NCBI GenBank assembly: GCA_947626805.1
Contig: CANQTR010000008.1
Span: forward strand, 1 to 34,904
Direction: 5' to 3'
Source of the DNA: an uncultured Clostridia bacterium
Lineage (GTDB): Bacteria > Bacillota > Clostridia > Oscillospirales > CAG-382
DNA: 34,904 nucleotides
Shown: one piece after another, positions 24,736-34,472 of the stretch
How positions within the stretch are numbered: the stretch's first letter is position 1
Layout of the letters: each line of letters begins with the position of its first letter
Program-made: the position numbers and the translations under genes
The notes under the pieces: generated by a model
Databases searched by the model: none
The model's input: only the letters and a program-made list of their open reading frames with translations
What the model was told of the DNA's origin: nothing

Positions 24736-26067
24736 TTACTCCGGCTTGTCGGCGGGCTCCTCGGCGGGTTCCTCTGCCGGCTTTTCCCCGACCGTCACGA
24801 CCGCGTTGTCGCGCAACACCTTGATGGCTTTTTGCGCGAGCAGGTCGGCGACGATGCCGTCCTCCGGAATATTCTGCTTGACGTAATCCATTTCCACGGC
24901 GTAACCGGCGGCGATTTTGCGGTACTCCTCGTCGATTTCCTTCTTGCCGGCTTTGAGTTTCTCCGCCTTCGCGACCTTTTCGAGCGCAAGACGGGACTTG
25001 ACCTGCCGTTCCGCCTCCGCGCGGAAGGACTTCCGCAACGCTTCCGGCGTACTGCCCGTGTACTGGTAGTACAGGTCGAGGCTCGCCCCTTGCGAGCGCA
25101 AACGGTAGTCGTAATCGTTGACGTAGCGGTCGATTTCGCTTTCAATCATGCATTCCGGCACTTCGGCGGTCATGACCCCGATGAGTTGGTCGATGAGCTG
25201 ACGCTCGACCTCCGCGTCGGCGGACGCGTTCTTGCGCTCCTCGATTTTTGCCCGGACGCTCTCCCGGTACGCGTCGAGCGTGTCGAACTCGGAAACGTCC
25301 TTGACGAACTCGTCGTCCAGTTCCGGCAGTTCGGTTTTCTTGATTTCGTGCAGTTTGACGTCGAACGTAGCGGGCTGACCCGCGAGGGACGACTCGTGAT
25401 AGTCCTCCGGGAAAGTCACGGACACCGTGAAGGCGTCGCCGGTCGAATGCCCGACAATCTGCTCCTCAAGACCGGGGATAAAGGTGTTCGAGCCGAGCCG
25501 AAGCGTCTGTTTCTCCGCCTCGCCGCCCTCGAACGGCACCCCGTCGCGATAGCCCTTGAAATCGATGACCACGTCGTCGCCGGTTTCCGCCGGACGGTCC
25601 TCGACGGTCAGGACGCGCGCATTGCGCTGACGCACCGCGTCGATTTCGCGGTCGATTTCCTCCTCCGTCACGGTCACTTCCGGGCGGTAGACCTGGAACC
25701 CCTTGTATTCGCCGAGCTTGACGGTCGGCTTGACCGTCACGGTCGCCTTGAGCAGGACGCCGTCGTCTTCGACCGAGACCAGTTCAATGTCCGGGCGGGA
25801 AACCACGTCGAGTTTCGCCTCCGCGACCGCCTCCTCATAGAGCGGGGGGACCAGCGTTTCCAGCGCGTCGTCGTAAAAAACGGTCTTGCCGTACATCTTT
25901 TCGATGACGCTCTTCGGGGCTTTGCCGCGGCGGAATCCGGGGACGTTCATTTTGCCGACCGAGCGGCGGTAGACCTTCAGGACCTCCGCGTCAAAGGACG
26001 CCTTGTCGAGCAAAAGTTCAAGCTCGTAGGTATTCACAGCGGTTTTTTTGGAACTTTTCAGTGCCAT
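24736..26067 (-). CDS. tig: Trigger factor
   Basis: A 443-residue ribosome-associated chaperone and peptidyl-prolyl isomerase. The ribosome-binding loop [16 protein letters not shown] is in the N-terminal domain. A FKBP-like domain follows (about 150-240, containing [20 protein letters not shown]), then the helical C-terminal chaperone domain. The tail is acidic, with a repeated AEEP motif. The start at 26067 ([11 protein letters not shown]) is chosen since the longer frame opens only at a TTG; the AAAGGA is about 14 nt upstream, rather far. It is the first gene of a tig-clpX-nucleotidyltransferase-glyA run. Confidence 0.96.
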   Translation of the reverse strand: MALKSSKKTAVNTYELELLLDKASFDAEVLKVYRRSVGKMNVPGFRRGKAPKSVIEKMYGKTVFYDDALETLVPPLYEEAVAEAKLDVVSRPDIELVSVEDDGVLLKATVTVKPTVKLGEYKGFQVYRPEVTVTEEEIDREIDAVRQRNARVLTVEDRPAETGDDVVIDFKGYRDGVPFEGGEAEKQTLRLGSNTFIPGLEEQIVGHSTGDAFTVSVTFPEDYHESSLAGQPATFDVKLHEIKKTELPELDDEFVKDVSEFDTLDAYRESVRAKIEERKNASADAEVERQLIDQLIGVMTAEVPECMIESEIDRYVNDYDYRLRSQGASLDLYYQYTGSTPEALRKSFRAEAERQVKSRLALEKVAKAEKLKAGKKEIDEEYRKIAAGYAVEMDYVKQNIPEDGIVADLLAQKAIKVLRDNAVVTVGEKPAEEPAEEPADKPE

Positions 26068-26142
26068 GTTTTCGGGACCATTCCTTTCCGTTTTCGCGGA
26101 CAAGGCCGATTCCGTCCCGCCCGCACATTTTCGTTCAATTCT

Positions 26143-26170
26143 ATTTTAGCGATTTTTTCAAATTTGTCAA
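26143..26170 (-). promoter_or_regulatory. Promoter of tig
   Basis: On the minus strand, TTGACA at 26170-26165, a 16-nt A/T-rich spacer, and TAAAAT at 26148-26143. It lies in the divergent tig/sortase gap. Confidence 0.78.
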
Positions 26171-26228
26171 CAGATATTTGTGAAAAGATGCAAATTTACA
26201 CCTTTTCAAAAAAATTCACAATTTTGTC

Positions 26229-26257
26229 TTGCTCTTGCCGTTCCTTTCGTTTATACT
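26229..26257 (+). promoter_or_regulatory. Promoter of the sortase gene
   Basis: TATACT at 26252-26257 is a good -10 box. At 17 nt spacing the -35 is TTGCTC (26229-26234), a partial match. GGAAAGGAG follows at 26268-26276. Confidence 0.6.
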
Positions 26258-26286
26258 GTTCCTATACGGAAAGGAGTGACGCGCAC

Positions 26287-27276
26287 ATGAACGAAACCGA
26301 AGAACCGACGAGCCGGTTCGCTGATTCCTGCGACGCATACACCGCCCACGATTTGCGGAATATGGAGCGGGGCCGCCGGCGGACCAACCTGCTGTCTTTG
26401 GTCTTGCGGTGCGTCATCATCGCCGTCTGTATCGCGATGCTGGGGTATTCGGTCTACGAAATCGCCGAAAAACTCATCGACGACCAGCTCGCGGCCGCCG
26501 CCTACGCCGCGCTCCGCGCCGACCCGCAAGAAACGGTCACGCTCGCCCGTTCGAAACACCTGCAGGAACCGAGCGGCATGCCGACCGTCCTGCAAATGCT
26601 CAACGCGGACGGCAAGTACGAGGACTATATCCCCACCCCCGACGGTAACGTCGACCCGGACCGCGCCTCGCACTACGCGCAAATCTACGCGAACTTCATC
26701 ACCCGCGCCGACCAGTACCCGAATATGTACGCCTGGATTTGCATGACCGACACGGTCGTGGATTACCCGGTCATGTGGAAGGAATACGACAACGACTACT
26801 ACCTCGCCCACGACTTCCGCGGGCAGGAATCCCATTCCGGGAGTATCTTCGCGGACGGCTGGGTCTCGCCGAACTACTACGGCAACCGCAACATGGTCCT
26901 CTACGGGCATAACATGAAGAACGGTTCCATGTTCCATTCGGTCAAGACCTGGTGCAACAGCGCGAAAATCAAGACGCTCGTCAACACCACGCAAATCGAA
27001 ATCTACACGCGGGAAGGGCTGTATATCTACGAAATCCTTTCCTATTATATCGACGACACGTTCTTCTACGACGAAACGGAATTCGAAAGCGACGAGGAAT
27101 ACCTCGCGTTCCTCGACAAGGTCGCCGGGAAATCCTACGTCAAAACCGGTCGCGCCTACAACGCCGATTCGCGCATCTGCACGCTCATCACCTGCACGAA
27201 CGGTTCGGACGGGGATTCCCGCTACGTCGTCCACGGACTGCTCAAGCAGTTCGTCAGTTCTGATTCGTTGCGGTAA
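26287..27276 (+). CDS. Class B sortase
   Basis: A 329-residue membrane-anchored transpeptidase that joins surface proteins or pilins to the cell wall. The N-terminus is cytoplasmic, with one membrane segment at about 34-54 preceded by basic residues. The catalytic residues are His208 (VLYGHNMK), Cys303 (TLITCTNG) and Arg312 (DSRYVVHG), in the class B arrangement, including the long insert between His and Cys. GAAAGGAG precedes the ATG at 26287. It is divergent from tig and monocistronic. No substrate with a sorting signal lies nearby, so the substrate is unknown; srtB would be the usual symbol if the class is confirmed. Confidence 0.9.
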   Translation: MNETEEPTSRFADSCDAYTAHDLRNMERGRRRTNLLSLVLRCVIIAVCIAMLGYSVYEIAEKLIDDQLAAAAYAALRADPQETVTLARSKHLQEPSGMPTVLQMLNADGKYEDYIPTPDGNVDPDRASHYAQIYANFITRADQYPNMYAWICMTDTVVDYPVMWKEYDNDYYLAHDFRGQESHSGSIFADGWVSPNYYGNRNMVLYGHNMKNGSMFHSVKTWCNSAKIKTLVNTTQIEIYTREGLYIYEILSYYIDDTFFYDETEFESDEEYLAFLDKVAGKSYVKTGRAYNADSRICTLITCTNGSDGDSRYVVHGLLKQFVSSDSLR

Positions 27277-27345
27277 TTCTTCTTCGGTCCGCCGCAAATC
27301 CGACGCCCCGCCGCATTCCGCGCAAAACCGTCCGCCGTTTGCAAG

Positions 27346-27382
27346 AAGCCGCCTCCCTCTCTTCGGGAAGGCGGCTTTTTTG
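27346..27382 (+). terminator. Intrinsic terminator of the sortase gene
   Basis: A stem of AAGCCGCCT/AGGCGGCTT (with inner CCC/GGG pairs) is followed by a T-run. It reaches to the stop codon of the convergent acyltransferase gene. Confidence 0.88.
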
Positions 27383-28474
27383 TCATTCCTGTTCCCCCTC
27401 TTGAAGCCGCGGGGTTATCCACCTATCCTCCAGTCGTCCCAGACGTTCCTTGATTTTCAGGGCGCGGAAGAGCAATTCCCGCAAGAAATCCAAAAGCGAG
27501 CAGCAGAGATAAATGGCCAACGCCGTGCCGAGCACCGCCAGCACCAGAAGCGGAGCGGGCATAGACGCGAACGACGCGAAACGGTCCTTCATAAAATGCT
27601 CCCAAACAAGCGGGTTCGTATGAATCAGGTACACACTGAACGCGAGCGGCGAGAAAAATTTCACGGCGCGCACACCCCAAGCGGGCAAACGGACCCGCCG
27701 GAAAAGCAACAGCAGAAACACCGCCGCCCCTAAAATCAGCGGGGAATAGTATGTAACGAACACGCTCCCCTGCTTTTCCACATGGAAAATCGCCGAAGTC
27801 GCCCACTTCAGCGCCAATTTCGAAAGCCACGCCAGAAAGACCATGGCGAAATATCCCAGAAACGCCTTTCCGGCCGTCATTTTCTCCAGGAACCCGTATT
27901 TCCGGATATACGCGCCCAAAAGATACAGGATTCCGAGCCAGAGGACGTCGTAACCGCCTCCAAACGGCGTGACATGAAAAATCGTCTGCAAAACGGAATA
28001 CACGGCGAGCAACGAAAGCAAGACCGCCCGCATCCGCCCTTTGCTGAGGCGCTGTACCGCCAGATTCAGCACCGGGATACAGAAAAAGAGGAACGCATAG
28101 CAGGTGAAATACCAGTAAGATTTTCCCATGACCGGCAGGAACGCCTTGACGACCGTGCGGAGCCCCACCGTCTGTGGCATCACGACCGCGAAAATCGCCG
28201 TAATTCCCACCGTGTAAAACGCCACGCGCAACCACAGCACCGCAAGGTTCGTATACCGAACCTTCGATTCAAGCCCGACATAGCCGGATATCAGCGCATA
28301 GCAGTTGACCGCGCAATACGCGGCTGTTTCCAAAAACCAAGCGACGCCGTAATTGACGGAGAGTTCCCCGTTTAACCCCCCCCCGGCGCCTTGTCCGAGT
28401 ACGTGCAGAACAGCCACCATATACATGGCGACCATTCGGAGCAGGTCGATTCCGTAATTTCTTGTTTTTCCCAT
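27383..28474 (-). CDS. Acyltransferase family 3 membrane protein
   Basis: A 363-residue integral membrane protein with about ten hydrophobic segments. The N-terminus MGKTRNYGIDLLRMVAMYMV followed by LHVLGQG is the family's opening motif, with the conserved Arg and His. Such enzymes O-acetylate or otherwise acylate cell-surface sugars. The start at 28474 is supported by GAAGGAAGGGAAT directly upstream. It lies 38 nt after the foldase gene and could be read from its promoter. The target polymer is unknown. By eye the region is somewhat less GC-rich than its neighbours. Confidence 0.88.
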   Translation of the reverse strand: MGKTRNYGIDLLRMVAMYMVAVLHVLGQGAGGGLNGELSVNYGVAWFLETAAYCAVNCYALISGYVGLESKVRYTNLAVLWLRVAFYTVGITAIFAVVMPQTVGLRTVVKAFLPVMGKSYWYFTCYAFLFFCIPVLNLAVQRLSKGRMRAVLLSLLAVYSVLQTIFHVTPFGGGYDVLWLGILYLLGAYIRKYGFLEKMTAGKAFLGYFAMVFLAWLSKLALKWATSAIFHVEKQGSVFVTYYSPLILGAAVFLLLLFRRVRLPAWGVRAVKFFSPLAFSVYLIHTNPLVWEHFMKDRFASFASMPAPLLVLAVLGTALAIYLCCSLLDFLRELLFRALKIKERLGRLEDRWITPRLQEGEQE

Positions 28475-28512
28475 ATTCCCTTCCTTCGACAATTCCTTTC
28501 TTATCGTTTCCC

Positions 28513-30255
28513 TCAACGGGTCATGGTTTTCGCGGTGCGGATATCGAAACGACCCTCGACCGCGCTGTCGACACGAACCGCGTCGAAGAAGCTCTCAAGG
28601 TAGTCGTAAATCGCCGTATCGACGAGCGGGTCCTCGACTTCGGAATAGTTCTCGTCGAGGTCGTCGTCGGTCAGTTCGTGTTTCCGCAACAGGTAAATGC
28701 CGTAGCCCGGCACCTCGATACGGACCAGTTCGCCATCCGCCGCGTCGAGCAACGCCTCGCGGAAGGTCTCGTCCTGCTGGGAAAGTTCCAGAACGGTCGG
28801 TTCGGAATAGTCGTAGAGCGCCCCGTCCGCCGGTTTCGCGAACGCCGCGCCGTTCTGCAGGTCGGCGTAGACCCGGTCCGCCTCCGCCTGCAGTTTCTCA
28901 CGGGACATCGCGGCGGTCACGTCCGCCTCGGTGAACGCGGAACCGTCCAATTCCAGACGGGTGATGACGTGCCAGCCGTAATCGCTTTGCGCGAGGGCGT
29001 ACTGCCCGACGGAAATCCCGTAGGCGGCTTCGTCGAATTCCTCGACCATGCTCCCGTGCGTGAACGTGTACTGCACGCCGCTGTCGGCGGTTTCGCCCTC
29101 ATGTTCGGCGAACGTGGTGGTCCCGGCCTGCAGGGCATCGTAGACCTCCTTCGCCTTCGTTTCGTCGGTATAGAGGATATGGCGGACCGTGATATAGTTT
29201 TCGTCGAAGTACGCCTTCGCGTCACGGGTCACCATCGCGGCGCGGACCTTCGCGTCGACCTTCTCCGCGTTCTCGCCCTCGGTCAGCGCGGACGCCGAGA
29301 CCGGCTTGCGGCAAATGACGTAATAGGAACTCCCGTCGGTCCCTTCCCCGCCGGAAAGGTACCACGCCCCCTCGTCGACCGCGTTCAGCCCGTCGAACAG
29401 GGTCTCGGAAAACTCGCCCGCCGTCACATAGGAATCCTGTGCCGTCGACGCGGCTTTTCCGGCGCTCACGAGCGACTCGAACGTTTCACTGCCGTCCGTC
29501 AGCGCACGATAGGCGGACTTCGCCGCCTCCTCGTCCGTATAGCGCAGGTAATCCACGCAATAGAAATCCGAAAGCAGGAACGCCTCCACGTCCGCCTTCG
29601 CGTAATCGGACGCGAAATCGTACTGATACGGCGCGCGACCGGACGAGGACCCGTCCGACGCGAGGTAACTGAACAGGTACCCCTCCGCCTTCGCATAGGT
29701 GGACAGGAAATTCTGCCGGACCTCCTCGCGGGAAAGCCGGGCGACCCCGTTTTCACCGTAGCGGTAATCGCGCAGGAGCGTGAAAAGCTGGTTATACCGC
29801 TCGTAGCGCTCGACGGCGTCCGGCGTGACCCCGATTTTCGCAAGTTCGATTTCCATCGCGTCGGCGCCGCCGTAATCGTCCGAAAGCCCCTGCATATACT
29901 CGTCGATCTCCGCGAGCGTTTCCGCGTCGTCGATGGTCAGCCCCGCCTCCGCGCAAAGCTGTTCGACGATGAGCATCATCTTCCCCGAATTGCGCACCGT
30001 TTCGGTCAGGGCGTCCGCGAAGGTGACGCCGTCGCCCGCCGCCGTATCCCAGATACTGTCGAGCGTCGAGCCGTAGTAGTATTGCGCGTAGTAATCGTAG
30101 TATTCCTTCACCGTCGCCATCAGGTAGGCGTAGTCCGATTCGAGAAGTTCCTGCTCCCCGTACCGCATGACCGTATCCCCCGCCGAGCAGGACGCGAGCG
30201 ACAGCGCCGCCGCGAGCGCCAACAGGAACAGAAGGGGTCTGTACAACCGTTTCAT
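28513..30255 (-). CDS. Parvulin-type peptidyl-prolyl isomerase lipoprotein
   Basis: A 580-residue foldase-like lipoprotein. The signal peptide MKRLYRPLLFLLALAAALS ends in LASC, a lipobox, so the protein is anchored outside the membrane. The C-terminal half contains a parvulin domain: ITVRHILYTDETKAKEVYDA, then DSGVQYTFTHGSMVEEFDEA, then YGWHVITRLEL. Parvulin foldases such as PrsA assist exported proteins. The N-terminal part (about 25-330) is helical and SurA-like. The ATG at 30255 is preferred over the one 6 nt upstream since GGAGG is then 8 nt away. Its promoter overlaps the end of mfd. Confidence 0.88.
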   Translation of the reverse strand: MKRLYRPLLFLLALAAALSLASCSAGDTVMRYGEQELLESDYAYLMATVKEYYDYYAQYYYGSTLDSIWDTAAGDGVTFADALTETVRNSGKMMLIVEQLCAEAGLTIDDAETLAEIDEYMQGLSDDYGGADAMEIELAKIGVTPDAVERYERYNQLFTLLRDYRYGENGVARLSREEVRQNFLSTYAKAEGYLFSYLASDGSSSGRAPYQYDFASDYAKADVEAFLLSDFYCVDYLRYTDEEAAKSAYRALTDGSETFESLVSAGKAASTAQDSYVTAGEFSETLFDGLNAVDEGAWYLSGGEGTDGSSYYVICRKPVSASALTEGENAEKVDAKVRAAMVTRDAKAYFDENYITVRHILYTDETKAKEVYDALQAGTTTFAEHEGETADSGVQYTFTHGSMVEEFDEAAYGISVGQYALAQSDYGWHVITRLELDGSAFTEADVTAAMSREKLQAEADRVYADLQNGAAFAKPADGALYDYSEPTVLELSQQDETFREALLDAADGELVRIEVPGYGIYLLRKHELTDDDLDENYSEVEDPLVDTAIYDYLESFFDAVRVDSAVEGRFDIRTAKTMTR

Positions 30256-30291
30256 CTGCATTTCCTCCGTACTTTCGGATAATCTTTCCTT

Positions 30292-30320
30292 ATTATACAC
30301 GTTTCAATCGGGTTTGTCCA
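30292..30320 (-). promoter_or_regulatory. Promoter of the foldase gene, overlapping the mfd 3' end
   Basis: On the minus strand, TGGACA at 30320-30315, a 17-nt spacer, and TATAAT at 30297-30292. The -35 box lies inside the last codons of mfd, which ends at 30304. Confidence 0.85.
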
Positions 30321-33300
30321 TAGGTTTTTGTGAGAAATTTGTGTACAAATTGAGCAATCGACGCACCTCCGGGAGCAATTTCGCCCCGGCGGGCATGCGC
30401 AAGGCGATATGCGCCTTTCCCGCGAAGGTCAGCAGGACCCGCCCGCGCAACCCCTCGGCGTGCGGCAGGCGCATCCAAATCGCCGCGTCCGGCGACGGGT
30501 GATAGAAGCAGACCGGACCGTCCCGCTGTTCGATGGACGTGAATCCCGCGTCCATCGCCGCGTGGCGAATCAGCGACACGTCCATGAGGTTCCGCACCGG
30601 CTCCGGCAGGTCGCCGAAACGGTCGGTCAGCTCGTCCTCGAGGTCCCGCCGCTCCTCCTCGTTCGAAAGCGTGCCGATTTTGCGGTAGACGTCCATACGA
30701 AGGCGGGAGGACTCGATGTACGCCTCCGGCAGGTACGCGTCGACCCGCAAATCGACGATACAGTTCCGTTCCGCCTTCGCGGGGAGCCCGCGTTCGGCGT
30801 TGACCGCGTCCTCAAGGATTTTGACGTACAAATCGTAGCCGATGGCTTCCATATGCCCGCTCTGCTCGGCGCCGAGCAGGTTGCCCGCCCCGCGAAGTTC
30901 CAAATCGCGCATGGCGATTTTGAAACCGGAACCGAACGACGTGAACTCTCGGATGGCTTCCAGCCGTTTCTGGGCGATTTCGGTCAGCGCCCCGCCCGAA
31001 CGGTAGGTGAAATAGGCGTACGCCTTGCGGGCGGAGCGACCGACCCGTCCGCGAAGCTGGTGGAGCTGGGCGAGACCCATGCGGTCGGCTTCCTCGATGA
31101 TCAGCGTATTGGCGTTGGGCAGGTTGATGCCGGTCTCGATGATGGTCGTGCAGACGAGCAGGTCGATTTTCCCCTCGACCATGTCCTGCCAGACCGCCGA
31201 AAGTTCCTCTCGTTCCATGCGCCCGTGCGCGACGGCGACCGTGCGGTCCGGGAACCGTTTGGACAGTTCGGCAGCCTTGGAATAGATGGAATCGATGAAG
31301 TTGTGCAGGTAGAACACCTGCCCGCCCCGGCGGAATTCCCGCCGAACGGCTTCGCTCAGCACGTCCTCGTCGTGTTCGAGCACGAACGTCTGCACCGGCA
31401 CCCGGTCGACCGGCGCTTCCTCCAGCACGGACATATCCCGGATACCGGAGAGCGCCATGTTGAGCGTGCGGGGAATCGGCGTAGCGGTCAGGGTCAGCAC
31501 GTCGACGTCCTTGGCGAGCTGCTTGAGTTTTTCCTTGTGCGTCACGCCGAATCGCTGTTCCTCGTCGACGATGAGCAGACCGAGGTCGTGGAAAACCACG
31601 TCCTTCTGCAGCAGCCGGTGGGTGCCGACGATGACGTTGAGCCTGCCGCTTTTCAGCGCGTCGAGCGTTTCCAGCTGCCGCTTCTTCGGCACGAAACGGG
31701 ACACTTCCCCGATTTCGACCGGGTAGCCGCGGAAACGGGCGAGCAGGGTCTGGTAATGCTGGGACGAAAGAATCGTCGTCGGCACGAGAATGGCGGCTTG
31801 CTTGCCGGCGAACACGCACTTGAACACCGCCCGCAGGGCGACCTCGGTCTTGCCGAACCCGACGTCCCCGCAAAGCAACCGGTCCATCGGGTAGGACTTC
31901 TCCATGTCCGCCTTGATTTCCCGCGACGCGACCGTCTGCCCCTCGGTGTCCTCGTATTCGAAACTGCCCTCGAATTCCTCCTGCAAATCGTCGTCCGGCG
32001 GGAACGCGTATCCCGCGCGGGCGCGCCGCTCGGCGTAGAGCCGAATCAGGTCCTTCGCGATGTCGCTCGCGGCGTGTTTCGCGCGGAGTTTCGCCCGTTT
32101 CCATTCCGCGCCGCCCATCTTCGAAAGTTTGGTGTGCTCGTCGCCGCCGACGTACTTGCTGACGAGGTCGAGCTGGTTGCAGGGAACGTACAGCACCCCG
32201 CCGTCGGCGTAGACGATTTTGATGAAATCCCGCGAAATCCCGTCGGCGGTGAGGTTCTGAATCCCCATGTACCGCCCGATACCGTGGTTGACGTGTACGA
32301 CGAGGTCGCCGACGGACAGGTCCGCGTAGGACGCGATACGCTCCGCCTTGTGCGAGACCGCCCGCTGCCGGCGCCGAACCGGCGCGTCGGTCCCGGCGGC
32401 GGTGTCGGTGAACAGCGTAAAGCCCGCGCCGGGCAGCGTAAACCCGCGCGGCAGGGATTCCCACGCCCCGGCGTACACGGAAACGACGCCGGGGTGCAGT
32501 TGTCCGGCGTAGGGGGCGGCGCGGACCTCCTTTTGTGCGAGCAGGGCGAGCAAAGCCGACGCGGCGCGCTCCCCGGCGGTCACGAACAGCACCTTCTGTT
32601 TCGCGTCGAGCAGGGACTGCAATTCCTCGGCGAGCAGTTCCGGGTTGCCGCCGAAACCCGCGGCGGCTTGCGTCGGCAGGGTGTACGCCGCCTTCGCGCC
32701 GAACGCGGCGCCGCTGTGCGGGAACAAATCGACCAGCACGGTCCGCCCGGACAGCAGATACGCGAACTTCTCCGCGTCCGCGAGCGGCAGACCGTTCTTC
32801 AGCCGGACCAGCCGCCGCTCGGCGAGGGAGGTCAGCACCGCCGCCGTTTCGCCGTAGAACCCCTTCGCCCGTTCGAGCACCCGCTGGGAATCGAACACCA
32901 GCGTCAACCCCGCGCGGAACGCCTCCGCGAGCGAATACCCCTTCCCGAACAGCATGGGGTAGAACCGGTCCGGGAAACGCAATTTTTCCCGCCGTTCCGC
33001 CGCGTCGAGCGCCGCGCGAAGCTGGTCGCGGTCGCGTTCTTCCCCGCGAAAGCCCTTGAGCAGCGCCCGCAACTCCTCCCCGACCCGGTCGAACGCCGCC
33101 TCGTCCGCGAACAGCTCCTCGCACGGGAGGATTTCCGCGGCCAGCACGTTGTCGATGGTCCGCTGTGCGACGGTATCGAAGAACCCGATCAGGTCCACCT
33201 CGTCGCCGAAGAAATCGATGCGGAGCGGCTCGCCGTATTGCGGGGAAAACACGTCCACAATCCCGCCGCGGTGGGAGAACTGCCCGACCCCTTCGACGAC

Positions 33301-33795
33301 CTCGGCGGACGTGTAGCCCATTCGTTCGAGCTTCCGGCAGAGTTCGCCGACCGAACATTCCTCCCCGACCTTCAGCCGCACCGTCCGGCTCTCCAGCACG
33401 TCCGGCGGAATCGTGTACTGCATGAGCGCGTCCGGAACGGTCAGCACAACGTCGTACTTCCCGTCCAGCACGCTCTTCAGCACGCTGATACGCTCGTGCT
33501 CCCATTCGCGGGAATGTGCCTCGACGTTCTCAAACACGAAATCCCGCGCCGGATAGACCAGCACCCGCTCGAAGAACGCCGAAAGCAACCGTTGCGCCGC
33601 GTAGGCGTCCTTCTCCTCCGGCAGGACGACCAGCCCCTTCCCGCCGAGCGTCCGGAACAGCGCCGACGCGAAAAAAGGGCGTGACGAATCGCACATCCCG
33701 CTGACGATACAGGGGGTGTGTCCCGCCCGGATTCCCTCCAACAGGGAACCGTATTCCCGTTCGCCGGCGAACTGCCGGCAAAGTTCTTCTATCAT
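30304..33795 (-). CDS. mfd: Transcription-repair coupling factor
   Basis: An 1163-residue DNA translocase that removes RNA polymerase stalled at lesions and recruits UvrA. Domains in order: a UvrB-like module with a degenerate P-loop (about 1-340); the RNA-polymerase-interacting domain (about 490-560, VGDLVVHVNHGIGRYMGIQN); the RecG-like motor with Walker A GDVGFGKTEVALRA near 645 and DEEQRFG near 743; and the C-terminal TRCF domain. The length is standard. The ATG overlaps the pth stop (ATGA), the usual pth-mfd pair. AGGGG lies upstream. Confidence 0.98.
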   Translation of the reverse strand: MIEELCRQFAGEREYGSLLEGIRAGHTPCIVSGMCDSSRPFFASALFRTLGGKGLVVLPEEKDAYAAQRLLSAFFERVLVYPARDFVFENVEAHSREWEHERISVLKSVLDGKYDVVLTVPDALMQYTIPPDVLESRTVRLKVGEECSVGELCRKLERMGYTSAEVVEGVGQFSHRGGIVDVFSPQYGEPLRIDFFGDEVDLIGFFDTVAQRTIDNVLAAEILPCEELFADEAAFDRVGEELRALLKGFRGEERDRDQLRAALDAAERREKLRFPDRFYPMLFGKGYSLAEAFRAGLTLVFDSQRVLERAKGFYGETAAVLTSLAERRLVRLKNGLPLADAEKFAYLLSGRTVLVDLFPHSGAAFGAKAAYTLPTQAAAGFGGNPELLAEELQSLLDAKQKVLFVTAGERAASALLALLAQKEVRAAPYAGQLHPGVVSVYAGAWESLPRGFTLPGAGFTLFTDTAAGTDAPVRRRQRAVSHKAERIASYADLSVGDLVVHVNHGIGRYMGIQNLTADGISRDFIKIVYADGGVLYVPCNQLDLVSKYVGGDEHTKLSKMGGAEWKRAKLRAKHAASDIAKDLIRLYAERRARAGYAFPPDDDLQEEFEGSFEYEDTEGQTVASREIKADMEKSYPMDRLLCGDVGFGKTEVALRAVFKCVFAGKQAAILVPTTILSSQHYQTLLARFRGYPVEIGEVSRFVPKKRQLETLDALKSGRLNVIVGTHRLLQKDVVFHDLGLLIVDEEQRFGVTHKEKLKQLAKDVDVLTLTATPIPRTLNMALSGIRDMSVLEEAPVDRVPVQTFVLEHDEDVLSEAVRREFRRGGQVFYLHNFIDSIYSKAAELSKRFPDRTVAVAHGRMEREELSAVWQDMVEGKIDLLVCTTIIETGINLPNANTLIIEEADRMGLAQLHQLRGRVGRSARKAYAYFTYRSGGALTEIAQKRLEAIREFTSFGSGFKIAMRDLELRGAGNLLGAEQSGHMEAIGYDLYVKILEDAVNAERGLPAKAERNCIVDLRVDAYLPEAYIESSRLRMDVYRKIGTLSNEEERRDLEDELTDRFGDLPEPVRNLMDVSLIRHAAMDAGFTSIEQRDGPVCFYHPSPDAAIWMRLPHAEGLRGRVLLTFAGKAHIALRMPAGAKLLPEVRRLLNLYTNFSQKPMDKPD

Positions 33796-34382
33796 GTTTC
33801 TTCCCCTCGCGGTCCCGGCATCCGGTTATACAGCGCCATCGCCTGTTCGCCCTTGCCGTCGAACAGCAGCCGAAGCGCCGGTTCGAGCAGCGAAAAATTC
33901 TCCCGAATCAGCCGTTCGTCCGCCGGGGACAGTTTGCCGAGCACATGGTCGGCGAGGTCCATGTCCGGGTGCGCCTTGCCGCCGACCCCGAACTTGAACC
34001 GCACATACGCGTCCGACCCCAGCCATTCCTGCACGGACTTCAGCCCGTTGTGTCCGCCCGCGCTCCCGTGCAGCCGGATACGCATCGCCCCGACCGGCAG
34101 CGACACGTCGTCATGCAGCACCACCACGCGCTCCGGCGGCACCCGGTAGAACCGCGCCGCGTCCGCGACCGACTCGCCCGAACGGTTCATATACGTCTGG
34201 GGCTTCAGAAACAGCACGTCCTCGCCGCCGAGCGTCCCTTTGCCGGTCAGCGCCATGTGCTTGAGCCGTTTCACCTCCGCGCCGCACCGAGCCGCCAAAT
34301 CGTCCAGCGCCATGAACCCCACGTTGTGCCGCGTCCGTTCGTATTCCCGCCCCGGATTTCCCAAACCTACGACCAGATACAT
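33792..34382 (-). CDS. pth: Peptidyl-tRNA hydrolase
   Basis: A 196-residue enzyme that frees tRNA from peptidyl-tRNA dropped by the ribosome. MYLVVGLGNPGREYERTRHN opens the protein and contains Asn9 and the catalytic His19; YMNRSGE and VVLHDDVSLPVG supply the other conserved Asn and Asp. The start at 34382 is chosen by the family N-terminus and GGGAAG directly upstream; a longer frame would run into the promoter. It is coupled to mfd by a 4-nt overlap. Confidence 0.97.
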   Translation of the reverse strand: MYLVVGLGNPGREYERTRHNVGFMALDDLAARCGAEVKRLKHMALTGKGTLGGEDVLFLKPQTYMNRSGESVADAARFYRVPPERVVVLHDDVSLPVGAMRIRLHGSAGGHNGLKSVQEWLGSDAYVRFKFGVGGKAHPDMDLADHVLGKLSPADERLIRENFSLLEPALRLLFDGKGEQAMALYNRMPGPRGEET

Positions 34383-34416
34383 CTTCCCGTTCCCCCGTTT
34401 TTTTTCGGATACAGTC

Positions 34417-34445
34417 AGTTTACCTTTTTCCGCCGGGTTTGTCAA
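34417..34445 (-). promoter_or_regulatory. Promoter of pth-mfd
   Basis: On the minus strand, TTGACA at 34445-34440, a 17-nt spacer, and TAAACT at 34422-34417. The insertion sequence starts within about 30 nt upstream of the -35 box. Confidence 0.82.
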
Positions 34446-34472
34446 GAGCGATTTTTCGGTTTTGTAGGTTTG

